Shown here: in pieces, positions 52,722-62,206 of the stretch
Layout of the letters: each line of letters begins with the position of its first letter
Position numbering within the stretch: position 1 is the first letter of the stretch
Made by a program: the position numbers and the translations under genes
DNA from: JBBPZK01 sp965219175
Lineage (GTDB): Bacteria > Actinomycetota > Rubrobacteria > Rubrobacterales > Rubrobacteraceae
Assembly (NCBI GenBank): GCA_965219175.1
Contig: CBDCNI010000001.1
Span: 1,302,001-1,366,000 of the forward strand
DNA length: 64,000 nt
Direction: 5' to 3'
Notes under the pieces: model-generated
The model's input: only the letters and a program-made list of their open reading frames with translations
Databases searched by the model: none
Told to the model about the DNA's origin: nothing

Positions 52722-53891
52722 GTGGCGGTCGTGAGCGGCGCCTCCGCCATAGTCCACGACCTCTCGCTGGAGGCTTACGGGTTCGGTGAGGGTCATCCTT
52801 TCAACCCGTTGCGCATCCGGTTGACGCTGGAGTTGTGCGAGGCGCTCGGTTTGCTGGAGGGTTACGATTTCGTGGAGCCCGGTCTGGCTAACGAGAAAGA
52901 CCTGCTCACGGTCCACAGCTTGAGCTACATCAGGAGCGTGCAGGAGGCCGGGAACGGGGCGGCCAATACGCTTGACTTGCTCCATTACGGGCTCGGCACC
53001 TCGGATAACCCGATCTTCCCGGACATGCACGAGGCTTCGTCTCACGTCGTCGGGGCGGTCCTAACGGCGTGCCGGATGGTAATGGACGGCTCAGTGGACC
53101 ACGCGCTCTGCATCTCTGGTGGTCTGCATCACGCGCTTCGTTCCAGGGCGAGCGGTTTCTGCGTCTACAACGACGCCGGGGTCGCCATTGCGCGCCTCAA
53201 AGAGGAGCATCCCGGCATCCGAATAGCTTACGTGGACACAGACGCCCATCACGGGGACGGGGTTCAGTGGATGTTCTACGAGGACCCGGAAGTGCTGACC
53301 GTTTCGATGCACGAGTCCGGGAAGTATCTCTTCCCCGGAACCGGCGGCGTCGAGGAACGGGGGAGGGGGGAAGGCGTCGGATACTCGGCAAACGTACCGC
53401 TGGAGCCCTTCACGGACGATAGCTCCTGGATCCAAAGTTTCGAGACCGTCGTACCGGAGTTGTTGCGGGCCTTTAGCCCGGACATCATAATCTCCCAGAA
53501 CGGTTGCGACGGCCACGCGCTCGACCCGCTCACGCATCTCTCCGCGACCACCCGCCTCTACGAGCACGTCCCGAGAAGAGTCCACGAACTTGCCCACGAG
53601 CTCTGCGGCGGGCGCTGGGTGGCGACCGGGGGTGGGGGCTACGACATCTGGCGCGTCGTGCCTCGGGCGTGGAGCGCGCTCTGGGCCTCCGTCTCACACC
53701 AGGAACTACCGGAGAAGATGCCGGTGGACTGGATACGCCGCTGGCGAGAGCGCTGTCCGGTCGAGTTGCCGCCCCTGATCTGCGATGATCCCTCCGATTA
53801 TCCAGCCAATGGACGCACAGACGAGATAGCCGGACGTAACCAGAAGACTTCCGAAGAGCTTTTAGAGAAAATTTTGCCGCTCATCGGTTAA
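52722..53891 (+). CDS. acuC: AcuC-like histone-deacetylase-family enzyme
   Basis: A 389-residue zinc deacetylase. Zinc ligands and catalytic residues are seen in GGLHHALRSRASGFCVYNDAGVAI, DTDAHHGDGVQ and QNGCDGH, and the late GGGGYDIWRVVPR loop is present. AcuC enzymes remove acetyl groups from proteins such as acetyl-CoA synthetase. No acuA or acs gene is nearby. GTG 52722 gives the family length but lacks a ribosome site. Confidence 0.9.
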   Translation: MAVVSGASAIVHDLSLEAYGFGEGHPFNPLRIRLTLELCEALGLLEGYDFVEPGLANEKDLLTVHSLSYIRSVQEAGNGAANTLDLLHYGLGTSDNPIFPDMHEASSHVVGAVLTACRMVMDGSVDHALCISGGLHHALRSRASGFCVYNDAGVAIARLKEEHPGIRIAYVDTDAHHGDGVQWMFYEDPEVLTVSMHESGKYLFPGTGGVEERGRGEGVGYSANVPLEPFTDDSSWIQSFETVVPELLRAFSPDIIISQNGCDGHALDPLTHLSATTRLYEHVPRRVHELAHELCGGRWVATGGGGYDIWRVVPRAWSALWASVSHQELPEKMPVDWIRRWRERCPVELPPLICDDPSDYPANGRTDEIAGRNQKTSEELLEKILPLIG

Positions 53892-53902
53892 AATCAGGAG
53901 AT

Positions 53903-54199
53903 ATGATCCATCCTATAGCGACAGAGACCGTTCCTCGCAAAGAGACCCGGAAAGAATCCTCCACGGAGCCGCCGTACAAGGTGATCCTACACAACGACGA
54001 CTTCAACCCGATGGAGCACGTTGTGGAAGTGCTCCGCAAGGTGATACCGAGGATGTCCGTCCGGCGGGCCGTCGCCCTAATGATGGAGGCCCACACCCAC
54101 GGCAAGGCCGTCGTAGTAAAGTGTCACAAGGAGCTTGCGGAACTTTACGAGGATAGCCTGAGGTCCGAAGGACTAACCGCCAGCATCGAGCCTGACTAA
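53903..54199 (+). CDS. clpS: ClpS adaptor
   Basis: A 98-residue ClpS adaptor, which passes N-degron proteins to ClpAP/ClpCP. The core YKVILHNDDFNPMEHVVEVL, the Met of the binding pocket and the HTHGKAVV segment match the family. It starts 11 bases after acuC; a terminator follows at once. Confidence 0.95.
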   Translation: MIHPIATETVPRKETRKESSTEPPYKVILHNDDFNPMEHVVEVLRKVIPRMSVRRAVALMMEAHTHGKAVVVKCHKELAELYEDSLRSEGLTASIEPD

Positions 54200-54227
54200 A
54201 CTCGCAAGTGCTGCGTCAGCGAGTTTT
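54198..54227 (+). terminator. Intrinsic terminator after clpS
   Basis: AAACTCGC and GCGAGTTT pair over eight bases with a 13-base loop, followed by T. The stem overlaps the clpS stop by two bases. Confidence 0.7.
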
Positions 54228-54238
54228 CAAACCTGATC

Positions 54239-54256
54239 GGGGCTGTTGAAAAAGAC
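54239..54256 (+). repeat. Possible solitary insertion-sequence end
   Basis: GGGGCTGTTGAAAAAGAC resembles terminal inverted repeats of IS5/IS1182-type elements (GGCTGTTGAAAAAG). No partner end or transposase is present nearby, so it would be a remnant. The match is short and may be chance. Confidence 0.25.
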
Positions 54257-54350
54257 CTCGGCGGAACCGCCTGTTATCTAAAGGCACAGTCTTATCAGCG
54301 ATCGGTCCTAAGGAGCCGAGCGTCGGGGTTGGGTCGCTGTCCTGCTTCGG

Positions 54351-54746
54351 TTACGAGCGTGGAGCCTGAGCAATAGAGTGAGTGTTGCCGTCCGGGTCCT
54401 TGAAGTAGGCGACCTTCGCGTCGCCGTCGAAGGTGGCGATACCCTTCTCGTCCGTGACGATCAACCCTTCGTCATAGCGCTCAAAGCTCACGCCCTTCGA
54501 GGCGAGTTCGTCGACGACCATTTCGATGTCGTCGACACCCCAGCCTGTCAGGGTAGCCGTGGACTTTCCGGCGTGCTCCAGGGAGAGGTAGACGTGCATC
54601 ACAGTTCCCTCCCCGCACCGGTACTGTACGTTATCGCCGGAGTCGATGCCCACCAAAAGGCCTAGCTTCTCCTCGTAGAACTCTCTGGCGACATCCATGT
54701 CAGAGACCGAGATTCCTGCGGCCACCTTATACTTACTCAGACTCAT
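54351..54746 (-). CDS. VOC-family (glyoxalase-like) protein
   Basis: A 131-residue vicinal-oxygen-chelate protein with two beta-alpha-beta-beta-beta units: SVSDMDVAREFYEEKLGL at the start and FKDPDGNTHSIAQA at the end. ATG 54746 follows GGTAGGG and matches the family start; the frame is open to 54851 across the MFS stop. It is downstream of the exporter on the same strand. Substrate unknown. Confidence 0.85.
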   Translation of the reverse strand: MSLSKYKVAAGISVSDMDVAREFYEEKLGLLVGIDSGDNVQYRCGEGTVMHVYLSLEHAGKSTATLTGWGVDDIEMVVDELASKGVSFERYDEGLIVTDEKGIATFDGDAKVAYFKDPDGNTHSIAQAPRS

Positions 54747-54801
54747 TGGTTCCCTACCTTTCCTCCTGACGTAGCGTTTTTCGTAAGCCGCTGTCGGTAA
54801 A

Positions 54802-56286
54802 TCATGTTGTCTTGGTCGGCGGGATGTTATCCGGGGTTTGACCGAGCTCATCGCCGGTCTCGTTGCCGGGCTGTAGGTCCTGGAGAAGGGTGGCGGCGAG
54901 GAGGGCGCCGAGGATGACGCAACCGGCGCCCACCAGGAATGCTACGTGGTAGCCGGAGTTGAGGGCGGCGATGTCGGAACCAGTGCCGGCGCCCGTTATG
55001 TAGGCCGCTACGGCCGCAAGCGCCGCGAGGCCCAAAGCCCCGCCCATCTGCTGAGAGGTGTTCACGAGGCCGGAGGCGAGGCCGGCTTCACTCTCGGGGA
55101 CGCCTGAGGTTGAGGCCAGGATCACCGCCATGAATCCGAACGCCGCGCCTACTCCGAGTACGAGCATCCCCGGCAACACGCTTACGAGGAAGCTTCCACC
55201 AACCGGCGCCCGGGCGAAGAATAGGAGACCGACGGCCATCAGCCCAAGTCCCCCAACTATCGTGGGCTTGATGCCAAAACGATTTACGGCGCTGGCTGCC
55301 GGGCCCTGGGAAATAGCCCCGAGCGCAATCGTCGCCGGTAGGTAGGAGAGCCCGGTTGCGAGAGAGTCGTAGCCGAGAACTCCCTGTAGATAGAGGGCGG
55401 AGAAGAAGAACCACCCGACCATCCCAACGACGGCGAGCGCCATCACAACGTTGCTCACGGTGAGATTGCGCGAGCGTGAAAAAACACCCGGCGGCACGAG
55501 CGGCGCATCCGTACGCCTTTCTACCGCTATGAAGGTGGCTAAGAACGTCACGGCTGCGACAAGGAGAAGGGCGGTAAGAGCGGGCGGATTCTGACCAGAC
55601 CCAACGACGGCGTAGACAACCAACACGAGGGAGGAGGTGACGAAGAACGCGCCGGGCAGGTCGAAACCTACGCGCTCGTCCGGCGCGGTATCGGGCTCCA
55701 GGAGCGGTCGGCACAGGGCGAGCGCCGCGAGGCCTACGGGGAGGTTGACGAAGAAGATCCAGGGCCACCCCATCGTCTGCGTGAGGACGCCTCCCAGCAA
55801 GACTCCGATGGAGGCTCCGCCGGAGACGACGAAAGCCCACACACCCATGGCCCGCGCCCTTTCGCCGGGGTCTTTGAAGGCGGTGATGATTATGGAAAGA
55901 GCTGCGGGAGCGATGATCGCCCCGCCCACCCCCTGCAAAGCGCGCGCTGCGACCAACATCACCTGAGAACCCGAGAGCCCGCAAAGGAAAGAGGCGAGCG
56001 TGAAGAGTGCGAGCCCGACCATAAAGACCCTGCGCCTCCCGAAGAGGTCTCCCGCCCTACCACCCAAAAGCAGAAAACCGCCGAAGGTGAGGAGGTAGGC
56101 GTTGACCACCCACGAGAGACCCGCACCCGAGAAGCCCAGAGAGTCTTGTATCGTCGGCAGCGCCACATTCACGATCGTCCCGTCCAAAACGATCATGAGT
56201 TGCGCCGCGCACACCAGGAGCAGCGCCAGCCACCGCCGGTCTCCCTGACTTTGCTTCCAGCGTCTCTTTTGTGAGGGTTCAGTCAT
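54802..56286 (-). CDS. MFS drug exporter, DHA2/EmrB-QacA type
   Basis: A 494-residue transporter with 14 predicted helices. The first helix has LDGTIVNVALPTI (motif D1), followed by motif A GGRAGDLFGRRR and a long C-terminal half with another seven helices. It exports cationic or amphiphilic drugs with protons. A TetR regulator is transcribed divergently and a palindrome lies between them. Confidence 0.92.
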   Translation of the reverse strand: MTEPSQKRRWKQSQGDRRWLALLLVCAAQLMIVLDGTIVNVALPTIQDSLGFSGAGLSWVVNAYLLTFGGFLLLGGRAGDLFGRRRVFMVGLALFTLASFLCGLSGSQVMLVAARALQGVGGAIIAPAALSIIITAFKDPGERARAMGVWAFVVSGGASIGVLLGGVLTQTMGWPWIFFVNLPVGLAALALCRPLLEPDTAPDERVGFDLPGAFFVTSSLVLVVYAVVGSGQNPPALTALLLVAAVTFLATFIAVERRTDAPLVPPGVFSRSRNLTVSNVVMALAVVGMVGWFFFSALYLQGVLGYDSLATGLSYLPATIALGAISQGPAASAVNRFGIKPTIVGGLGLMAVGLLFFARAPVGGSFLVSVLPGMLVLGVGAAFGFMAVILASTSGVPESEAGLASGLVNTSQQMGGALGLAALAAVAAYITGAGTGSDIAALNSGYHVAFLVGAGCVILGALLAATLLQDLQPGNETGDELGQTPDNIPPTKTT

Positions 56287-56613
56287 ACATTGCCCAACTC
56301 TCTCTTAGTGCGGTCTCGGTCTTCCGTGCAGTTATAGGTCACCAGCGTATCGTTTTCCCTACCCATTAGGTGGAGACTCCTTATTGGTCACTCAATTTGG
56401 CCGGACCACAGACAGCACGTTTCTGCCCGCAGCCTCCTCGAGTTGAACCCTTCTACATCTCAGCAACTTTCCTCTGGAAACCTCCGTTCGATGTTGTCAC
56501 TCGCTCGCCTTCTCAGCTAGAATACAAAATGTGTACAGTGTTCACAATAGAGAATTTGGGACTGCCAGAGCGATTTGCGTTGTCCGCGTTCTTATGTTCT
56601 GTGGGGAAGGACG
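56287..56613. promoter_or_regulatory. Divergent control region between the MFS exporter and its TetR regulator
   Basis: A 327-base region. Its central feature is a 17-base near-palindrome TGTGTACAGTGTTCACA (56530-56546; 14 of 17 symmetric). On the minus strand a TTGTGA/TATTCT pair 17 bases apart spans it, a likely exporter promoter. The rest has no recognised feature. Confidence 0.55.
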
Positions 56614-57258
56614 GTGACGCGCACGAGTGCTGGTACGCCTAAACGCGACACATACCGTCACGGCGACCTGCGTCGGGCGCTCGTGGAGGCGGGTATTGAA
56701 CTGGCGCGTGGGGGAGGCCTGAACGCGGTGGTGCTGCGTGAGGCGGCCCGACGTGTCGGCGTGGCGCCGAGTTCCGTGTACCGGCACTTCGCGGACCGGC
56801 TTGCGCTACTCGATGCGGTCTGCTCGGCCGCCCAGGCGGAGCTTGCCGTCGCGATAGAGAAAGAGATAGCCAGGATGCCGCGAGAAAAAGATCCAGCCAG
56901 AGCGGCGCGGGCGCACCTACGAGGCGTCGGGACCGGATACTTGCGCTTCGCCCAAACAGAGCCGGGGCTCTTCAGAACGGCTTTCTCGGCTTCGGGTGAC
57001 CTACGGAACTCGGCCAGCCCAGCCAGGGCCGGGGAGAGCGGGTTGACCCCCTTACAGTTACTGGGCGTGGCGTTAGATGAGCTAGTCGAGGCGGGAGTTT
57101 TGCCCTGCGGGCGACGTCCGGGCGCCGAGTTTCTAGCCTGGTCAGCGGTGCACGGCCTGGCTATGCTCCTCATCGACGGCCCCTTGCGCGGCCTCGACCA
57201 TGCCGAGGCTCAGAATGTGGGGCAGCGCCTGATCGATATGGTAGAACGCGGACTATAG
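56614..57258 (+). CDS. TetR-family transcriptional regulator
   Basis: A 214-residue repressor. The N-terminal helix-turn-helix reads LNAVVLREAARRVGVAPSSVYRHFADRLALLDAV (about residues 30-65). The C-terminal helical domain resembles the WHG/TetR_C_33 type. GTG 56614 follows GGGGAAGGAC. Divergent from the exporter, it most likely represses that gene and responds to the exporter's substrate. Confidence 0.9.
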   Translation: MTRTSAGTPKRDTYRHGDLRRALVEAGIELARGGGLNAVVLREAARRVGVAPSSVYRHFADRLALLDAVCSAAQAELAVAIEKEIARMPREKDPARAARAHLRGVGTGYLRFAQTEPGLFRTAFSASGDLRNSASPARAGESGLTPLQLLGVALDELVEAGVLPCGRRPGAEFLAWSAVHGLAMLLIDGPLRGLDHAEAQNVGQRLIDMVERGL

Positions 57259-57490
57259 GCTACGCGGGTCCTCGGCATGGGGCATGGTTCTCATCGGAAC
57301 CTTAGATCTATCCAGTCGGGTCGGCAGGCAGGTAACCATCGAAAAATTCGTCCGTACCGGGCATGAGCCGCCGCATTCCTGCGGTGTGCCGTTTCAAGCC
57401 TGAGGTCCATCTCAGCCATAGTGCGCAGGTTGAGTACGCCGTACACAGGCCGGTGCATGGCCACCACGTTTCGTTCGACTACCTTCCGAG
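57259..57490. other. Intergenic region after the TetR gene, with a weak small ORF
   Basis: About 230 bases. On the minus strand a 55-codon frame starts at ATG 57458 and ends at 57291 (VYGVLNLRTMAEMDLRLETA). It has no recognisable motif and only a weak ribosome site, so I do not call it a gene. No terminator is evident. Confidence 0.35.
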
Positions 57491-57991
57491 TCAGAGGATG
57501 ACCCGCAGCCCGATTGCCTTCTCGGCGTGCTCCCCGACGTAGAACGTACTTTCCTCGAATACCTCGCATCCCCGGCGTCTGTAGAAGCGGAGAGCCTCCG
57601 CTCGGGCGAGTACCCAGACCCGCATCATCTCGCAATCCCGGTCGCGCAATACGGCCAGGCTCGCGCTCCACAGCGCCCGTCCGGCTCCGCGTCCCTGACT
57701 GTCCGGCTTCACGTAGAAGCTGACCAACTCTCCATCGCCGCTTTTCAGCAAGGCTAGTTGGGCGACGCCGATTACTTCGTCTCCGATATCCGCGACCAGC
57801 GTACCGAGTTGGTCGGACCTCTCGTTGTCCCAATCGCCGGAGAAGGAGATTTCGCCGTCGAAAACAGCGTCTATCTCTTGTGGTGAGTAGATGTCTTGGT
57901 AGGCGTCGTGCCAGGACTCCCGGATCAACTCCTGGAGAATGTGCGGATCCTCGTCTTCGAGCCAGCGGACTTTCGGGCGTCTCGGTCCCAC
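57491..57991 (-). CDS. GNAT acetyltransferase
   Basis: A 166-residue N-acetyltransferase. Motif A is FYVKPDSQGRGAGRALW with the acetyl-CoA loop QGRGAG; the end EALRFYRRRGCEVFE matches motif B. Start is GTG 57991. It lies 29 bases downstream of moaA on the same... opposite end of a closely spaced pair: its start is just left of the moaA stop, so it follows moaA in the direction of transcription. Confidence 0.88.
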   Translation of the reverse strand: MGPRRPKVRWLEDEDPHILQELIRESWHDAYQDIYSPQEIDAVFDGEISFSGDWDNERSDQLGTLVADIGDEVIGVAQLALLKSGDGELVSFYVKPDSQGRGAGRALWSASLAVLRDRDCEMMRVWVLARAEALRFYRRRGCEVFEESTFYVGEHAEKAIGLRVIL

Positions 57992-58020
57992 GGCTCGAAA
58001 CCGGCTCCGGCTGGCCTCGG

Positions 58021-59007
58021 TCAGCCGCCGATCTGGCTCATGGTGCGGTTGCGCGACTCCTCAGGGAGGGTGAGGCCGGCGGCCGGCTTTATGCGGGCGG
58101 TCTCCCACAGGACTTTGTGGATGGCCGGGATCGGGTCGGACGAGCGTATGGCGTCTTTTACCGGCACGTCGAGATCAGTCAGGAGACACGGATGTATTTT
58201 GCCGTCCGCTGTTAGCCTGAGGCGGCTGCACCTGGCGCAGAACGGCTCTGAGACGGGCGTTATGACGCCGAATGTCCCCGGCGCACCCTCGAACTTGAAC
58301 TCGTCCGCCGGGGCCGCCGGGTCGTCTTTCTCCACGGGTCGCAGGTCGCCCAGTTCCTCTTGCGCTCTTTCGAGGATCTCACGCCCAGGGATGAAGAGTG
58401 AGCGGAAGCGGGAGCCGTCGGTGTCGCCGTTTAGGGGCATCAGTTCTATAAAGCGGACGTGGAGCGGGTAGCGCATGGTCAGCTTCGCCATCGAGGAGAT
58501 CTCATCGTCGTTGACCCCGCGCAGCGCCACGGCGTTTATCTTGACGGGCGAGAGCGGTGTTTCGAGCGCCGCCATGACCGCCTCCCAAACTTTTTGGAAG
58601 TGGTTCCGGCGCGTTATGAACGAGAATTTCTCCTGCTGGAGGGTATCGAGAGAGATGTTGATCCGGTCGAGCCCGGCATCCACAAGTCCTTCGAGGTTCT
58701 CTTTTAGGAGGAAGCCGTTGCTCGTCATCGTCACGTCTTCGAAACCCATCTGCTTCAAGCTCTTGACGAACCCGACGACGCCTTTCCTCACTAACGGCTC
58801 GCCGCCGGTGACGCGTACTTTATTGATGCCGAGGGCCAGGCAGGCTTCGGCGAAGGTGAGCATCTCATCCAGGGAGAGCAGGTGGCTCTGGTCTTGGAAC
58901 TTTATGTCCTCCGGCATGCAGTATTGGCAGCGGAAATTACAACGGTCGGTGACCGAGATCCGCAGGTAGTCCATCTTCCTGTTGTAACTGTCGGTGAGCT
59001 GTACCAT
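58021..59007 (-). CDS. moaA: GTP 3',8-cyclase
   Basis: A 328-residue radical SAM enzyme for the first step of molybdenum cofactor synthesis. N-terminal CNFRCQYC (Cys23, 27, 30) and C-terminal CARCSRLRLTADGKIHPC bind two [4Fe-4S] clusters. The GGEPLVRKG segment is typical. The C-terminus ends in Gly-Gly (QIGG), needed for activity. No other moa gene is adjacent. Confidence 0.96.
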   Translation of the reverse strand: MVQLTDSYNRKMDYLRISVTDRCNFRCQYCMPEDIKFQDQSHLLSLDEMLTFAEACLALGINKVRVTGGEPLVRKGVVGFVKSLKQMGFEDVTMTSNGFLLKENLEGLVDAGLDRINISLDTLQQEKFSFITRRNHFQKVWEAVMAALETPLSPVKINAVALRGVNDDEISSMAKLTMRYPLHVRFIELMPLNGDTDGSRFRSLFIPGREILERAQEELGDLRPVEKDDPAAPADEFKFEGAPGTFGVITPVSEPFCARCSRLRLTADGKIHPCLLTDLDVPVKDAIRSSDPIPAIHKVLWETARIKPAAGLTLPEESRNRTMSQIGG

Positions 59008-59079
59008 TTTGTCCTTAGGTCGCGGCCTTCCCGATGCTCATTGTATCTCACGCAGGACGTTGCGCCGCCCGGATCCCTT

Positions 59080-60309
59080 TTATCCTGGCGCTGGTTTTGG
59101 TTCTTCGACCAGACCGAGACGCCGGGCCACGATCCCCGCGGTCGTCGCCTGGAGTAACAACGTGGCGAAGACGGCCAACGCGACCATCGAGACGGCGAGG
59201 CTCGCGCCTTGCACGCCTTCGGCCAGGAGCAGGCTCGCGACGGCGGCTGGTATTACTCCCGTCTCCCGGCACCAGCTCACGAAGAGGATCTCCTGCCGCG
59301 TCCAGTTCCCGCGACGATCCGGCAGCAGGCATACGGCGACGGCCAGAGGACGGGCCACGAAGATGAAGACAGCCATTATTACGAGGCCGCCGAGGAAGTG
59401 ACTTTCGAGGGCCGCGACCGGCAGGTTCGCGCCGAGGGTGATGAACACGAGCAGGGTGGCGATGTCGGCGATCTGACCTATAAAACCTTCGAGCAGCCGC
59501 GCGTCCTCACCGTGCTGGCCCACCCCAAACTCCTCCATGTTGCCGATCACGAGCCCCATCACGAACGCCGCAAGATAGCCGGAGCCGCCTAGATGCTCGA
59601 CGGCGTAGTACATAAGCGCCATCGCCGCCAGGATGATCGCCGCCGGAGACTCTCGCCAGATGCCCGTCCTCTTCGAAGAGACCAGGTAGGAGAGGGCCAG
59701 GCCCGCCGCGATGCCTATAACAGCCCCGAGCGCCAGGCTTTTGGAGAAGTCCCACACCGAACTCAGCAAGGCGAACTTGCCCGACTGTATCGTCGCTACC
59801 ACTGTCAGGGTGAGGACCGTAGCTATCGGGTCGTTAAACGCCGACTCGGCGATTACGGTTTGGGAGACTTTCGGGCGCAGGTGGAGCCTATTGAAGAGCG
59901 GTATCAGGATGGCCGGGTCGGTTGCCGAGAGGACGGCCCCGACCATCAGGGCGACCGGGAACGGGACCCCGAAGACCCCGGCGACGGCAACCGCTACTAT
60001 CGTCGTCGTCAGGAGTACCCCGACCATCGCGAGCATTCCGAGTCCGACGGCGGTGCGTGAGATCACGCGCAGGGAAACACCCGTACCGCCATGAAACAGG
60101 ATCATCGAGACCCCTATCGTAAAGACGAGTTGCGCCCCGAGGCCGCGCAGAGGGTCGTACACCAGGCCGAAGCCTATAGGCCCGAGCAAAGCCCCCATGA
60201 CGACGAGGACGAGCATCGGCGGTAGCCGCAGGAGTTGCGCTATGGGCTGGGAGACGAGGCCCGCGCAGACGATCAGGCCGAAGTCGAGGAGTATCTGCTC
60301 TGTACCCAC
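59080..60309 (-). CDS. Cation:proton antiporter (CPA family)
   Basis: A 409-residue membrane protein with about 12 helices. The family motifs include GALLSATDPAILIPLF-like GAVLSATDPAIL (about residue 128) and the Asp pair ESAFNDPIA. It exchanges Na+ or K+ for H+. A CBS-domain gene lies 26 bases upstream on the same strand and may sense nucleotides or regulate transport. Confidence 0.9.
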   Translation of the reverse strand: MGTEQILLDFGLIVCAGLVSQPIAQLLRLPPMLVLVVMGALLGPIGFGLVYDPLRGLGAQLVFTIGVSMILFHGGTGVSLRVISRTAVGLGMLAMVGVLLTTTIVAVAVAGVFGVPFPVALMVGAVLSATDPAILIPLFNRLHLRPKVSQTVIAESAFNDPIATVLTLTVVATIQSGKFALLSSVWDFSKSLALGAVIGIAAGLALSYLVSSKRTGIWRESPAAIILAAMALMYYAVEHLGGSGYLAAFVMGLVIGNMEEFGVGQHGEDARLLEGFIGQIADIATLLVFITLGANLPVAALESHFLGGLVIMAVFIFVARPLAVAVCLLPDRRGNWTRQEILFVSWCRETGVIPAAVASLLLAEGVQGASLAVSMVALAVFATLLLQATTAGIVARRLGLVEEPKPAPG

Positions 60310-60335
60310 TTGTTACGGACCCGGAAGCACGTTCT

Positions 60336-60818
60336 CTAGGCCCCGTCGGCGCTCTTGAGACCCACGATGGCGCTGTAGAGGTCCAGCCGGGTCACGAGCC
60401 CGACCATCTTGCCGTTCTCGGTGACCACCACGCTCGAAACACCCTCCCTGACCATCTTACGCGCCGCCTCCAACTCACTGGTTCCGAGCTCGATCTGCGA
60501 TACATCCGGGCTCATCAACTCGCGGACGGTCTTGTCCGCCACTTTCGTGAGGTAGTGTACCAGCGAGTCGCCGCTCTCTGTTACGAAGGAGAGGTCCTCT
60601 ATCATGGAGAGGTACTTCGGCAGCGCCGAAGCCAGCAGGACGCCGTCCGTTATAAAGCCGACCGGCCTGCCGTCCTCCAGGACCGTAACACCTGGAACCT
60701 TGTTGTCCAGCATGATTTTCAACACCTCACGCGCCGGCGTATCCGGGGTTACGCTCGCGCCGGGGTGCATTATGTTCTCCAGCCGGATATCCTGTCGTTG
60801 ATCCTCCTCGCGCTCCAC
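60336..60818 (-). CDS. Two-CBS-domain protein
   Basis: A 160-residue protein made of a CBS pair: IMHPGASVTPDTPAREVLKIMLDNKVPGVTVLED and VTRLDLYSAIVGL at the end of the second. CBS pairs bind adenine nucleotides. GTG 60818 is chosen for its GGAGG site; a longer frame begins at 60872. It is followed by the antiporter, probably one operon. Confidence 0.88.
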   Translation of the reverse strand: MEREEDQRQDIRLENIMHPGASVTPDTPAREVLKIMLDNKVPGVTVLEDGRPVGFITDGVLLASALPKYLSMIEDLSFVTESGDSLVHYLTKVADKTVRELMSPDVSQIELGTSELEAARKMVREGVSSVVVTENGKMVGLVTRLDLYSAIVGLKSADGA

Positions 60819-60916
60819 GGTATTCCTCCGTTCCCTCGATTTTCCCACCTCGTCTGATCCCGGTTGGATCAAACGTTACTCATAGACGTGCCTTTCGGAA
60901 ACTGTATACTTTCTTA

Positions 60917-62203
60917 ATGGCCTTGCAAGAGATATTCGCAATATCGGTCTTCGTCGTCGTGCTCGCCCTCATCAGCACAGAGGTCGTCAACCGCACGATA
61001 GCTGCCCTCCTCGGGGCGGCCATCGTGATCGTCTTCGGCGTCGTCGCCCAGGAAAAAGCGGCGAGCGAGTTTATCGACTGGAACACTATCGGCCTGCTGG
61101 CCGGGATGATGGTCGTTGTAGCCATCCTGAACAAGACCGGCGTCTTCGAATACCTCGCCATAAAGAGCGCCCAGTGGGGAAAAGCCCGTCCGGGGCGTAT
61201 CCTCATAATACTGGCTCTCGTTACCGCTTTTCTGTCGGCTTTCCTGGACAACGTGACCACGGTTATTCTGATGGTCCCGATAACTTTCCTGATCGCCGAT
61301 GCTCTCGGCATGTCGCCGATTCCGTTTCTACTGAGCCAGGTACTCGCGTCGAACATCGGCGGGGCTGCGACGCTCATTGGCGACCCGCCGAACATCCTGA
61401 TCGGGAGCGCATCCGGCCTGGATTTCGCGGACTTCATCCTGAACATGACCCCGGTGGTGCTATTAGCGCTCCCGCCGGTCATCTTGTACCTATACTTCGT
61501 GTTCCGAAAAGAATTCCACTCCACAAAGGAGGCGCAGGAGACGATCCGTTCCATGGACGCGCGCGGCGCCATCCGTGACAAGGTGCTACTCCGCAAGTCG
61601 CTTATAGTTCTCGCTCTCATCATAGTCGGGTTCTTCCTGCACGGCGCTTTGCACCTGGAGCCGGCCACTATAGCCCTGTTCGGGGCGACGGGTTTGATGC
61701 TCTACGCGAGGAGCGATGTGGAGGAGGTCTTGCGCGAGGTCGAGTGGCCGACACTGCTCTTTTTCGTAGGTCTTTTCGTACTCGTCGGGGGGCTCGAGGT
61801 CACGGGGTTCGTGGATAGGATCGCGCACGTCCTGACCGGCGTCGCCCCAGGAGCCTCGGCCACCACCGCCATTCTCGTCATGCTGGGCAGCGCTTTCGCC
61901 TCGGGCATCGTGGACAATATACCGTTCACGGCGACCATGATCCCCGTTATACAGGAGCTTTCCAGGACGGGGAACCTCTCAGAGGATCAGGTGCGGCCGC
62001 TATGGTGGTCGTTGGCTATCGGGGCGGACTTCGGTGGAAACCTCACGCTTATAGGAGCTTCTGCGAACGTCGTCGTGGCGGGCATGAGCGAGCGGGCGGG
62101 ACAGAAAATATCCTTCGTCAAGTTCATGATCTACGGTATCCCGGTAAGCTTGATCTCACTGGCCGTCGCCGTCCCTTACGTCTTGATCCGCTACTATCTG
62201 TAG
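60917..62203 (+). CDS. ArsB/NhaD-superfamily ion transporter
   Basis: A 428-residue membrane protein with 10-12 helices. Signature segments are FLDNVTTVILMVPITF, NIGGAATLIGDPPNILIGS and, in the second half, FASGIVDNIPFTATM, as in NhaD and P-protein-type transporters. It may export arsenite, Na+ or take up anions; the substrate is not clear. It is divergent to the CBS gene. Confidence 0.88.
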   Translation: MALQEIFAISVFVVVLALISTEVVNRTIAALLGAAIVIVFGVVAQEKAASEFIDWNTIGLLAGMMVVVAILNKTGVFEYLAIKSAQWGKARPGRILIILALVTAFLSAFLDNVTTVILMVPITFLIADALGMSPIPFLLSQVLASNIGGAATLIGDPPNILIGSASGLDFADFILNMTPVVLLALPPVILYLYFVFRKEFHSTKEAQETIRSMDARGAIRDKVLLRKSLIVLALIIVGFFLHGALHLEPATIALFGATGLMLYARSDVEEVLREVEWPTLLFFVGLFVLVGGLEVTGFVDRIAHVLTGVAPGASATTAILVMLGSAFASGIVDNIPFTATMIPVIQELSRTGNLSEDQVRPLWWSLAIGADFGGNLTLIGASANVVVAGMSERAGQKISFVKFMIYGIPVSLISLAVAVPYVLIRYYL

Positions 62204-62206
62204 CCG

